From an uncultured Lachnospiraceae bacterium (GTDB lineage Bacteria; Bacillota; Clostridia; Lachnospirales; Lachnospiraceae), in NCBI GenBank assembly GCA_910588825.1, contig CAJURF010000064.1:1-22052 (forward strand): a DNA stretch of 22,052 nt. The letters run 5' to 3'. The translations under genes and the position numbers were made by a program. The notes under the pieces are model-generated. The model was not told the DNA's origin. It saw only the letters and a list, made by a program, of their open reading frames with translations, and made no database searches. Position 1 is the first letter of the stretch. Each line of letters opens with the position of its first letter. Positions 1 through 7,035 of this stretch are shown one piece after another.

Positions 1-124
1 GGAACCACTGTGCATATTTATCACACCGTAAGACTGCAATTTTAAGAAGTTCGCTCTAGAATATCCAAATGGAGATACCGCCACCAGAAGAACGCTGACA
101 GCATTTATGGAAGTTATCCAATAA
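1..124 (+). other. possible 3' tail of an unidentified upstream gene
   Basis: No complete gene fits before the pglZ ribosome site. One frame runs from the left edge to a TAA at 43-45. Another is open from 32 to a TAA at 122-124 and reads as protein-like sequence (it includes NGDTATRRTLTAFMEV). The two frames could be one upstream gene with a frameshift, or the second could be a decayed remnant. In BREX islands the gene before pglZ is usually pglX, but I cannot recognise a PglX C-terminus here. The stretch 125-165 shows nothing else. Confidence 0.25.
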
Positions 125-178
125 GAAGAATATCAGAATAGATTTGTTTATTTCCACAAAGCAGCGGAGGAAAAGCAC

Positions 179-2734
179 ATGAATTTACAAGAAATACAGG
201 ATAAACTAAATATCCTCTTAAATAGTTCAGAACGAAAGACTGTATTCTGGTACGATGACGATGCATCATATGAAGACGAGATTGACCACCTGCAGCTGTC
301 CGGCGGCAGCAAAGTGTTTAAACTTACTGGAAGCAATAACTTTGCGGCAAAACTATTGTTAGAGCATCAGGATCTCACCACCAGCTACCTGTTATACGCA
401 CCATTTCCCCGTCCGGATGACAAAGAGAATTCTTTAGCAGATATATTTTACTATTCAGAACATTTCTACTCAGACAAGCTCATTCAGCTTATGGGTGATT
501 TGGGAATTCCTCCAGAATGCCAGGATAAGGTGAAGAAATACAAAAAGTTCTGGACTGGCAGCAACCTGCAGAAGTTTAAAAACCTTGAGATAGAGAACTA
601 TACGGATCAGTCCATAGAGCTGGGGATTCTCTGTGTGCTGGCAAGAGTTAAGACGTTAAATTTTGAGGAAATGCTGCGCAAGACTATCCTTGCCGGATTA
701 ACGGATAACAGCATAATGAAAAGAATGGAAAATCAGAAGATTGACCGTGTATTCTGGAGGCTTTGCGAGAGACAGTTTGGCTATCAGGATGCAGAACCCA
801 CGATCCAGAAGTTTCTGGTAACCATGCTTGTTACTTATATGGATGCGCAGATGAACGGGAATGAGCCGGAGTACTGGAAGATTTTTGTTTCCAGAAAGAA
901 AAATGACGCGGTAATTTTTATCAAGAATCTTATGAATAACCGGGAGTCTAAAAATTTCTATGATGAATTTGCCAGGAAGGCCGCAGAGGAACTGAATGTC
1001 TCCGGTCTGATCATGGAGATTCCCCTTGGGGATGTGGCGGCATCTGATGCACTTCCTGATTTTGATGAGAATATGATCAGCTGGATTGAGGCAAAGCTGG
1101 AAGACCAGATGCTGGACGAGAAGGTTTCCGGTATGACTATACCTGAGATATGTGAGACAAGGACAAAGACCGGCTATCATTATTCCGAAAGTTATAAAGA
1201 AAAATATCAGATACTCAGCGCTGCGTACCATTTGTTGAAAGCAGTATCATTACACAGATATCAGACAACGATTCAAGAAGCCATTGAGGATTATGTTGGC
1301 GGGACATACCTGATTGATACGTACTATCGAAAGTTTTATTACTATCTCGACCGGGCAGGAATGGACGCAGGAATGGAAAAAATCAGGGATCTTGTCGAAA
1401 ATATGTATACCAACCAATACCTGAACGACTTTGCATATAAATGGAACCAGTCCCTTACAGATGAAGCGTATGATACCTATCCAGAAGTACGGCAGGAAGA
1501 CTTCTTTCATCATTATGTGAGACCGTTTATGAATGAGTCCGGCGGCGGTCGGGTAATTGTAGTTATTTCCGATGGTATGCGTTATGAGTGTGCAAGAGAG
1601 CTTTTGGAACATCTAGAGCTGGATGAGAAGTGCGAGGCAAAGATGGGACATATGTTAAGTGTGCTGCCGTCTGAAACAACCCTTGGCATGGCGTCCCTCC
1701 TTCCCAATAAAGATATTAAAGTGGATGATTCGCTGGACATCTTTGTGGATGAGATGCACTGTGGAAACAGCATGGCCGAGAGGCAGAAAATCCTTCAGTC
1801 TGCTGTACCCAAATCAGCCTGTTATGAATTTGATAAGATTGTACATGCGAAGCGGGCAGAGATAAGAGAGCTTTTCCAGGATAAAGAGGTGGTCTATATT
1901 TATCAAAATCAGATTGATCAGCGGGGAGAAGGACAGCGTTCAGACAATGAAGTGTTCAATGCCTGCCAGGAGGCAATCGATGAAATACAAAAGCTTATCA
2001 GAAGGCTTACCGGATATATTTCCAACACAAGGTATTTGATTACAGCGGATCACGGGTTTATCTATAAGAGAGATAAACTGCCAGAAAGTGACAAGATAGA
2101 ACGGGAGCAGATCTTTGCAGGATTTATGAATAAGAGATATCTTCTGTCACGGAGTCCTATCGAAAATGATGCATTGATCAGCAGATGTATGGCTTATCTT
2201 AGCAGGCTGAATCAAATATATGTAACAACACCCATGGGCGTGGATATTATCAAAATGCCTGGCGGCGGGCAGAACTATGTTCATGGAGGTTCGTCGCTTC
2301 AGGAGATGCTTGTTCCGGTTATTAAGGTGAATACTTTTAAGGGAAAGCAAGATACAGGTCTTGTGGACGTAGAGCTTTCAAGTTTTAACCGCCGGGTGAC
2401 AGGAATCGAGGTGAAACTTGATTTTATGCAGATGGAGCCAGTAACAGATACGGTAAAACCCCGCAGACTTCAAGTATTTTTTGCAGATGCCCGTGGGGAG
2501 AAGATCAGCTTTCCGGTTCCCATCACAGCGGATATAAAATCACCAGATGCAAAAGATCGTCTGATTCAGGAGAAATTTACCCTTAAAAGCGGCAGATACA
2601 GCCGGGGCCAGGAATATTTCCTTGTGATAGCAGACCAGGATGACGAAAAATGCCAGCTGCACAGATATAAGTTTGAAATAGATATATCGGATATAGATTC
2701 TAAGGAATTCACATTCCCTGAGAACTGCCGGTAA
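179..2734 (+). CDS. pglZ: BREX-1 system phosphatase PglZ (type A)
   Basis: This is the alkaline-phosphatase-superfamily component of the BREX phage-defence system, which blocks phage replication and marks host DNA by PglX methylation. The protein has 851 residues, near the usual 800-850 for BREX-1 PglZ. Its N-terminal half is helical. The PglZ core starts near residue 458 with the metal-ligand strand VVISDGMRYE (D465), followed by PSETTLGM (497-504) and the second metal site TADHGFIYKRD (622-632). The start ATG at 179 is set by GGAGG at 166-170, 8 bases upstream. Codon and base use is AT-richer than the genes after 4331, consistent with a transferred island. The gene to the right is not brxL, the usual partner. 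A DUF4869 gene follows after 60 bases with no terminator between, so co-transcription is likely. Family assignment is firm; the BREX subtype is inferred from length and motifs. Confidence 0.93.
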   Translation: MNLQEIQDKLNILLNSSERKTVFWYDDDASYEDEIDHLQLSGGSKVFKLTGSNNFAAKLLLEHQDLTTSYLLYAPFPRPDDKENSLADIFYYSEHFYSDKLIQLMGDLGIPPECQDKVKKYKKFWTGSNLQKFKNLEIENYTDQSIELGILCVLARVKTLNFEEMLRKTILAGLTDNSIMKRMENQKIDRVFWRLCERQFGYQDAEPTIQKFLVTMLVTYMDAQMNGNEPEYWKIFVSRKKNDAVIFIKNLMNNRESKNFYDEFARKAAEELNVSGLIMEIPLGDVAASDALPDFDENMISWIEAKLEDQMLDEKVSGMTIPEICETRTKTGYHYSESYKEKYQILSAAYHLLKAVSLHRYQTTIQEAIEDYVGGTYLIDTYYRKFYYYLDRAGMDAGMEKIRDLVENMYTNQYLNDFAYKWNQSLTDEAYDTYPEVRQEDFFHHYVRPFMNESGGGRVIVVISDGMRYECARELLEHLELDEKCEAKMGHMLSVLPSETTLGMASLLPNKDIKVDDSLDIFVDEMHCGNSMAERQKILQSAVPKSACYEFDKIVHAKRAEIRELFQDKEVVYIYQNQIDQRGEGQRSDNEVFNACQEAIDEIQKLIRRLTGYISNTRYLITADHGFIYKRDKLPESDKIEREQIFAGFMNKRYLLSRSPIENDALISRCMAYLSRLNQIYVTTPMGVDIIKMPGGGQNYVHGGSSLQEMLVPVIKVNTFKGKQDTGLVDVELSSFNRRVTGIEVKLDFMQMEPVTDTVKPRRLQVFFADARGEKISFPVPITADIKSPDAKDRLIQEKFTLKSGRYSRGQEYFLVIADQDDEKCQLHRYKFEIDISDIDSKEFTFPENCR

Positions 2735-2794
2735 GCTATAAAAACAGGGAAATGACAAAGCAATCACGCCGAGTTAAAAAAGGAAGTGGACCTT

Positions 2795-3232
2795 ATGTTG
2801 AATATCTATTATGGAAATATGAAAGAAGCTGTATATAACACAGCAGCTTATTTTAAATATGATTACGAAGACAGCTGGATTGTAGATCCGTTTGTCAAAG
2901 AAATGATTCAGGATGTAGATCAGTCAACTGTCCTGGACAGTGGTGTAATTGACAGTCCGGTATTAGGGAAAATACCACCAGTCGGGTTATCTGGTGGAGT
3001 AAAAACACTGATTCTTGTAAAATTTGAGAAAGATAAAATTTTTAATGCTTCGACCTGTGGTGACAATTGTGCAAAATGGTTATTAAAAATTGCTGAATCA
3101 GAAGACAGGACAGTCAATCTTCTGCATTTGATGGATTTTGGTAAAGAACCTTTTACTGTCAGAATCTTGAATACAGATCTGATTGTTCACTCTATGGAAG
3201 AACTGGTGTCGGCAGCTGGAGAGTTTGTTTAA
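2795..3232 (+). CDS. DUF4869 domain-containing protein
   Basis: A small soluble protein (145 aa) that I assign to DUF4869, a family of unknown function frequent in gut Firmicutes. The begin MLNIYYGNM, a central SGGVKTLILVKF segment and the CGDNCAKWLL segment support this. No signal peptide, membrane helix or known catalytic motif is visible. The ATG at 2795 is preferred over the in-frame GTG at 2786 because AGGAAG (2781-2786) is the ribosome site and overlaps that GTG. It lies 60 bases after pglZ and 15 bases before a P-loop ATPase gene, on the same strand. The pair therefore looks like a unit, either attached to the BREX operon or an independent cassette inserted beside it. No function can be given from sequence alone. 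Confidence 0.8.
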   Translation: MLNIYYGNMKEAVYNTAAYFKYDYEDSWIVDPFVKEMIQDVDQSTVLDSGVIDSPVLGKIPPVGLSGGVKTLILVKFEKDKIFNASTCGDNCAKWLLKIAESEDRTVNLLHLMDFGKEPFTVRILNTDLIVHSMEELVSAAGEFV

Positions 3233-3247
3233 GGGAGGAATGGTGCG

Positions 3248-4228
3248 ATGAAGGGGAAGCACAGAGTTATTGTTTCTACAAAACGGTTAAAATATGATTT
3301 TGAGATTCGGCGGAATTTGACCATCGTTCGTGGGAACAGTGCAACAGGAAAAACCACACTTGTAGAAATGATTCAGGATTATGTAAACAACCCTGCAGGC
3401 ACTCCGGTAAAGCTGGCATGTGACAAAAAATGTTATGTACTGGAAGGCTCGTTATGGAAAGGACAGTTGGCTGAGATCTCTGACAGTATCGTGTTTATTG
3501 ATGAAGGAAATGAATTTATAAAAACAGAAGAATTTGCCGGGGAGATTCAGAAAACGGATAATTATTATGTGATCGTGTCCAGAGAATCCCTGCCGACGCT
3601 TCCATACAGCGTAGAGGAAATCTATGGAATCAGAACATCAGGTAAGTACGGGACATTAAGGCAAAGTTATCATGAGTTCTACAGATTATATGGTTCAGAC
3701 ACGTATAAAAATGAGGTGGCTCCTGAAATTGTGATTACAGAAGACAGTAATTCTGGATACCAGTTTTTCGACCATGTTTGCGGAGAAAATCATCTGAAAT
3801 GTGAGTCTATGAATGGTAAATCTAATATTTTCCGCTATTTGAATGTCCACAAAAATGAGAAGATACTTGTAATTGCAGACGGGGCAGCCTTTGGCTCTGA
3901 AATTGACAGAGTATTGAAGCTGATTGCAGAACGGGAAAATGCGGCACTATATTTGCCGGAATCGTTTGAATGGCTGATTCTATCTGCGGGTGTTTTGGAA
4001 AAAAGCTTTGTGACTGAGGTGCTGGCTGAACCGTATGACTATGTGGAGAGCGAAAAATATTTTAGCTGGGAAAGGTTTTTTACAGCTTTTTTAATCAACG
4101 AGACAAAGAGTACTTATCTTGCATATACAAAAAGAAAACTGAATCAGGCATATCTAAACAATACGGTTAAGGAGGCAATCCTTGCGCAAATGGAAAAAAT
4201 CAGCCTGACCTGGAAAGCGGATGAATAA
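3248..4228 (+). CDS. small P-loop ATPase, partner of the DUF4869 protein
   Basis: A 326-residue protein with a clear Walker A, GNSATGKTT (29-37), followed closely by a Walker B-like strand IVFIDEGNEF (81-90). No ABC signature motif is visible, so it is not an ordinary ABC ATPase. The C-terminal half has two strands ending in acidic residues: IVITEDSNSG (161-170, E165/D166) and KILVIADGAAFG (205-216, D211). This spacing resembles a Toprim-like fold as in OLD nucleases, but that is a guess from pattern only. The start is supported by GGGAGG at 3233-3238. The gene directly follows the DUF4869 gene and closes the accessory block. Function unknown; an ATP-driven effector or sensor in phage defence is one hypothesis. 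Confidence 0.72.
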   Translation: MKGKHRVIVSTKRLKYDFEIRRNLTIVRGNSATGKTTLVEMIQDYVNNPAGTPVKLACDKKCYVLEGSLWKGQLAEISDSIVFIDEGNEFIKTEEFAGEIQKTDNYYVIVSRESLPTLPYSVEEIYGIRTSGKYGTLRQSYHEFYRLYGSDTYKNEVAPEIVITEDSNSGYQFFDHVCGENHLKCESMNGKSNIFRYLNVHKNEKILVIADGAAFGSEIDRVLKLIAERENAALYLPESFEWLILSAGVLEKSFVTEVLAEPYDYVESEKYFSWERFFTAFLINETKSTYLAYTKRKLNQAYLNNTVKEAILAQMEKISLTWKADE

Positions 4229-4253
4229 AAAGGGCGCCGTTGACAATTTCACC

Positions 4254-4299
4254 ATTGTATGGTAGTTTAGTCTGCAAAAGAAAGATTAAACTATTGTAT
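4254..4299. repeat. hairpin flanked by 7-bp direct repeats at the island edge
   Basis: The 102-base gap between the ATPase gene and the next gene holds an inverted repeat: AGTTTAGTCT (4264-4273) and AGATTAAACT (4283-4292). The arms pair over 10 bases with one G-U, around a 9-base loop. The 7-mer ATTGTAT occurs on both sides, at 4254-4260 and 4293-4299. A TTGACA (4240-4245) lies just upstream, but no convincing -10 stands 16-18 bases after it. The element could be an operator or leader hairpin for the gene at 4331, or a small insertion scar at the right edge of the BREX segment. Confidence 0.5.
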
Positions 4300-4330
4300 C
4301 ATACAGTTCCCAAGAAAGGAGTCCAACTTT

Positions 4331-6352
4331 ATGCCCATACCTGAATACCTCAAAGCGCACAAATCAGCTGTAAAAGCTTACCGGCAGGACCTTCTCCGCA
4401 GCAGCTATCCCTACCTTCCGGTTCTGGATGAGCTTCTATCTTTCACGGACACAGCAGGCGAGATGGACCTGGGGCTTGTTGACATTCCCGCAGAGTTGAT
4501 TAAGGGGACCAAGAGTTCCGGGCGCACCAAAGCCTTTGCGTCTAATTTCATGCCCCTTTTGGAGGAAAACTCTGAGTTTGCGGCCAAATGGTGCGCTCTG
4601 TACCAGTCCCACTTGAAAGAAGGCATCCGGGAACCGGTGATTGCCTGTGAATTTATGAATTCCTACTATATTATAGAGGGGAATAAGCGGGTAAGCGTTC
4701 TCAAATTCTCCGGTGCGGTGAGTGTGGCCGGATATGTGACCAGGATTCTTCCCGCCCCTTCCGACACGGAGGAATACCGAATTTACCAGGAATATATGGA
4801 TTTCTACCGGGTGAGCAGTATTAATACCATTTATTTCAGCAGAGAGGGGAGCTTTAAGCGTCTCTGCGCCCTTATGGGAAAGGACTTTGCAGAACCATGG
4901 AATGAGGAGGAGCGGAGTATTTTCAGTTCCTGTCTGCTGCATTTTGCAGAGGTTTTTCGAAAGAAAAAGGGGGAGAAGCTGTCTATCACAGAGGGAGATG
5001 CTTTTCTCACCTATCTGAGTATCTACGGCTACAAGGATATGCTGGAAAAATCTTCTTCAGAACTAAAGGAGGAGGTTGCAAAGCTTTGGATTGAGCTGGA
5101 GGCTCTGCCGGAAGACCGCCAGGTGAACCTGGTGTTAAAGCCCCGGACTGCAGAGGAGACTATAGAGGAAACCCTTTCGGGGGCTGCCGATCCCCTGCAG
5201 AACGCGTCTGCCGTTCTGCAGAGTGCATCTAATGTACTGCTGAAAAAGCTGTTTCCTTCCGAATCCCGGCTGAAAACGGGTTTTATCTATTACAGAACAG
5301 CGGAAACCTCCGGCTGGACCAATGGCCATGACCTGGGCCGCATGCACCTGGAAAACAGTCTGGGAGACCAGATAGAGACGTTTGTCTATGATGGTGCGGA
5401 AAGTGACGACGATGCCCTGCAGCTAATCGAAAAAGCGGCAGCGGACGGCTGCCAGGTGCTTTTTACCACTTCGCCCCGGTTTTTGGGAGCCAGCATCAAG
5501 GCTGCTGTGTGCTATCCGAAGCTTAAGATTTTAAACTGTTCGGTGAATGCATACAGCGGCCATCTGCGAACTTACTACGGGAGACTTTACGAGGCAAAAT
5601 TCCTGGTGGGTATGCTGGCGGGAATTCTGACGGACACCGGACAGGTGGGTTACGTGGCGGATGTTCCTATTTTCGGAGCTTCTGCCGCTATCAATGCCTT
5701 TGCCCTGGGGGTGAAAATGGTCAATCCAAAGGCCCGTATCCACCTGGTGTGGTCTATGGAAAAACGCTGGAGCGCCGGGACATCGGAGGGGAGCTATGAC
5801 CTGCTGAAACAGCATTTCGACAGTCTTCATGTCAGCCATGTTTCCGGAAGGGACACGATTTCCCCCAGGACTTCCGGGGAGCCTTATGGGCTCTATGGGA
5901 GCAAAGAGGATGGGCCGGTGCTTCTGGCCGCCGCTATCTGGCACTGGGGGAAATTCTATCAGCGTATCGTACAGACCATCCTGAACGGGAAATGGGAGCG
6001 CACTGCTCCGGAACGGCTGGGGGATTCTATTAATTACTGGTGGGGAATTTCCTCTGGCATGATTGATATTATTTATTCCAAGACCCTGCCCCGCCGGACC
6101 AGGCAGCTTACAGAGCTGGTAAAACATCAGATTGTCTCGGAAAACTTTCAGATTTTTTCCGGGGAGCTGCGGGACCAGAACGGAGTTTTGCGGTGTCAGG
6201 AAAAGGAGGCTCTCTCTCCCACAGACATTGTACGTATGGACTGGCTTGCCGATAATGTGGAGGGTGGTATACCGGAAATTGAGGAACTGACAGAGGAGGC
6301 TGCGGCAATGGCAGAGATTCAGGGACTACATACAGGAAAGGTATTCTTATGA
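4331..6352 (+). CDS. BMP-family (nucleoside-binding) domain protein with ParB-like N-terminus, cytoplasmic
   Basis: The protein has 673 residues. Residues from about 315 to 600 match the BMP/PnrA-like periplasmic-binding fold: the begin KTGFIYYR, the GHDLGRMHLE segment, NCSVNAYSGHLRTYYGR, and the GQVGYVADVPIFGASAAINAF segment. Family members bind purine or other nucleosides for ABC import. Here there is no signal peptide or lipobox, and 300 extra residues precede the fold. That part contains IIEGNKRVSVLKF (114-126), resembling the ParB/Srx-like nucleotide-binding motif, after a region rich in helices. A cytosolic nucleoside sensor or regulator is more likely than a transport lipoprotein. AAGGAG-type site at 4317-4322 supports the start. 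The stop overlaps the next gene by 4 bases (ATGA), so the two are translationally coupled. No permease or ATPase subunits are nearby. Confidence 0.82.
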   Translation: MPIPEYLKAHKSAVKAYRQDLLRSSYPYLPVLDELLSFTDTAGEMDLGLVDIPAELIKGTKSSGRTKAFASNFMPLLEENSEFAAKWCALYQSHLKEGIREPVIACEFMNSYYIIEGNKRVSVLKFSGAVSVAGYVTRILPAPSDTEEYRIYQEYMDFYRVSSINTIYFSREGSFKRLCALMGKDFAEPWNEEERSIFSSCLLHFAEVFRKKKGEKLSITEGDAFLTYLSIYGYKDMLEKSSSELKEEVAKLWIELEALPEDRQVNLVLKPRTAEETIEETLSGAADPLQNASAVLQSASNVLLKKLFPSESRLKTGFIYYRTAETSGWTNGHDLGRMHLENSLGDQIETFVYDGAESDDDALQLIEKAAADGCQVLFTTSPRFLGASIKAAVCYPKLKILNCSVNAYSGHLRTYYGRLYEAKFLVGMLAGILTDTGQVGYVADVPIFGASAAINAFALGVKMVNPKARIHLVWSMEKRWSAGTSEGSYDLLKQHFDSLHVSHVSGRDTISPRTSGEPYGLYGSKEDGPVLLAAAIWHWGKFYQRIVQTILNGKWERTAPERLGDSINYWWGISSGMIDIIYSKTLPRRTRQLTELVKHQIVSENFQIFSGELRDQNGVLRCQEKEALSPTDIVRMDWLADNVEGGIPEIEELTEEAAAMAEIQGLHTGKVFL

Positions 6353-6939
6353 AAATACTTGCACTTTCTGATGTGGAATCAAAAGCACTATGGGATTTTT
6401 ACAGCCCCCAGCGGCTGGAAGGGATTGATGTGATTGTATCCTGTGGGGATCTTGACCCACATTATCTGTCCTTTTTGGCGACTTTTTTCCAGGGGCCGGT
6501 GCTCTATGTGCACGGCAACCACGACGGACAATATGAGGAGACGCCGCCAGAGGGATGCATCTGTATTGAAGATACAGTTTATGAGTATGAGGGGGTCCGG
6601 TTCCTGGGGCTGGGCGGTTCCATGCGTTATAAGGACGGTCCCTGGCAGTTTACCCAGGGGGAGATGAAACGCCGGGTGATGAAGCTGTGGCCCAAGATTG
6701 CATTGCACCGGGGATTCGATGTGCTGGTGACCCATGCCCCAGCCTGGCAGATTAATGACCATGACAATGTGGTCCACACTGGCTTTAAGGCTTTTAGGCG
6801 CCTGATTGAAAAATATGAGCCGAAGCTTATGCTCCACGGCCATGTCCATTTGAATTATGGGATGAAGGCCCAGAGGATACGGACTCTGGGCCAGACGGCT
6901 ATTGTCAATGCTTATGAAAAGTATGAGGCGGAGATTTGA
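6349..6939 (+). CDS. metallophosphoesterase (calcineurin-like)
   Basis: A compact 196-residue phosphoesterase with the family's metal-binding blocks in order: SDVE (7-10), CGDLD (32-36), GNHD (56-59), THAP (128-131) and GHVH (164-167). The first block normally reads DxH; here the histidine position is glutamate (E10), which may change metal choice or activity. The other ligands are intact, so an active two-metal phosphatase or phosphodiesterase is expected. Substrate cannot be told from sequence. Its ATG lies inside the last codons of the BMP-like gene (ATGA overlap), so both proteins are probably made together and may act in one pathway, for example nucleotide signalling. A terminator follows at about 70 bases. 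Cytosolic: no signal peptide. Confidence 0.9.
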   Translation: MKILALSDVESKALWDFYSPQRLEGIDVIVSCGDLDPHYLSFLATFFQGPVLYVHGNHDGQYEETPPEGCICIEDTVYEYEGVRFLGLGGSMRYKDGPWQFTQGEMKRRVMKLWPKIALHRGFDVLVTHAPAWQINDHDNVVHTGFKAFRRLIEKYEPKLMLHGHVHLNYGMKAQRIRTLGQTAIVNAYEKYEAEI

Positions 6940-6991
6940 AGGGAATGCTGCCCGGGCTGCGGCGGAGAGGAATTATGCCGCTGGCAGCTGC

Positions 6992-7035
6992 CCGCGCTCC
7001 GGCGCGGAGAATCCAGCGGAGCCGGATTCTTTTTT
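6992..7035 (+). terminator. rho-independent terminator after the metallophosphoesterase gene, with a preceding GC hairpin
   Basis: GAATCC (7009-7014) pairs with GGATTC (7024-7029) and is followed directly by six T (7030-7035). Just upstream, CCGCGC (6992-6997) pairs with GCGCGG (7002-7007) around TCCG. The T run overlaps the stop codon of the convergent minus-strand gene. On the minus strand the hairpin has no T run, so it acts for the plus strand only. Confidence 0.82.

Noticed and set aside
1..45. Confident assignment of the left-edge tail to pglX
   Set aside because: The visible residues are too few and match nothing I can recognise; only the expected BREX gene order favours it.
698..1231. 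Long minus-strand frame inside pglZ
   Set aside because: Shadow of a well-supported gene; composition is low quality and there is no start signal.
4331..6352. BMP-like protein as an ordinary ABC transporter lipoprotein
   Set aside because: No signal peptide or lipobox, a 300-residue N-terminal extension and no permease or ATPase genes nearby.
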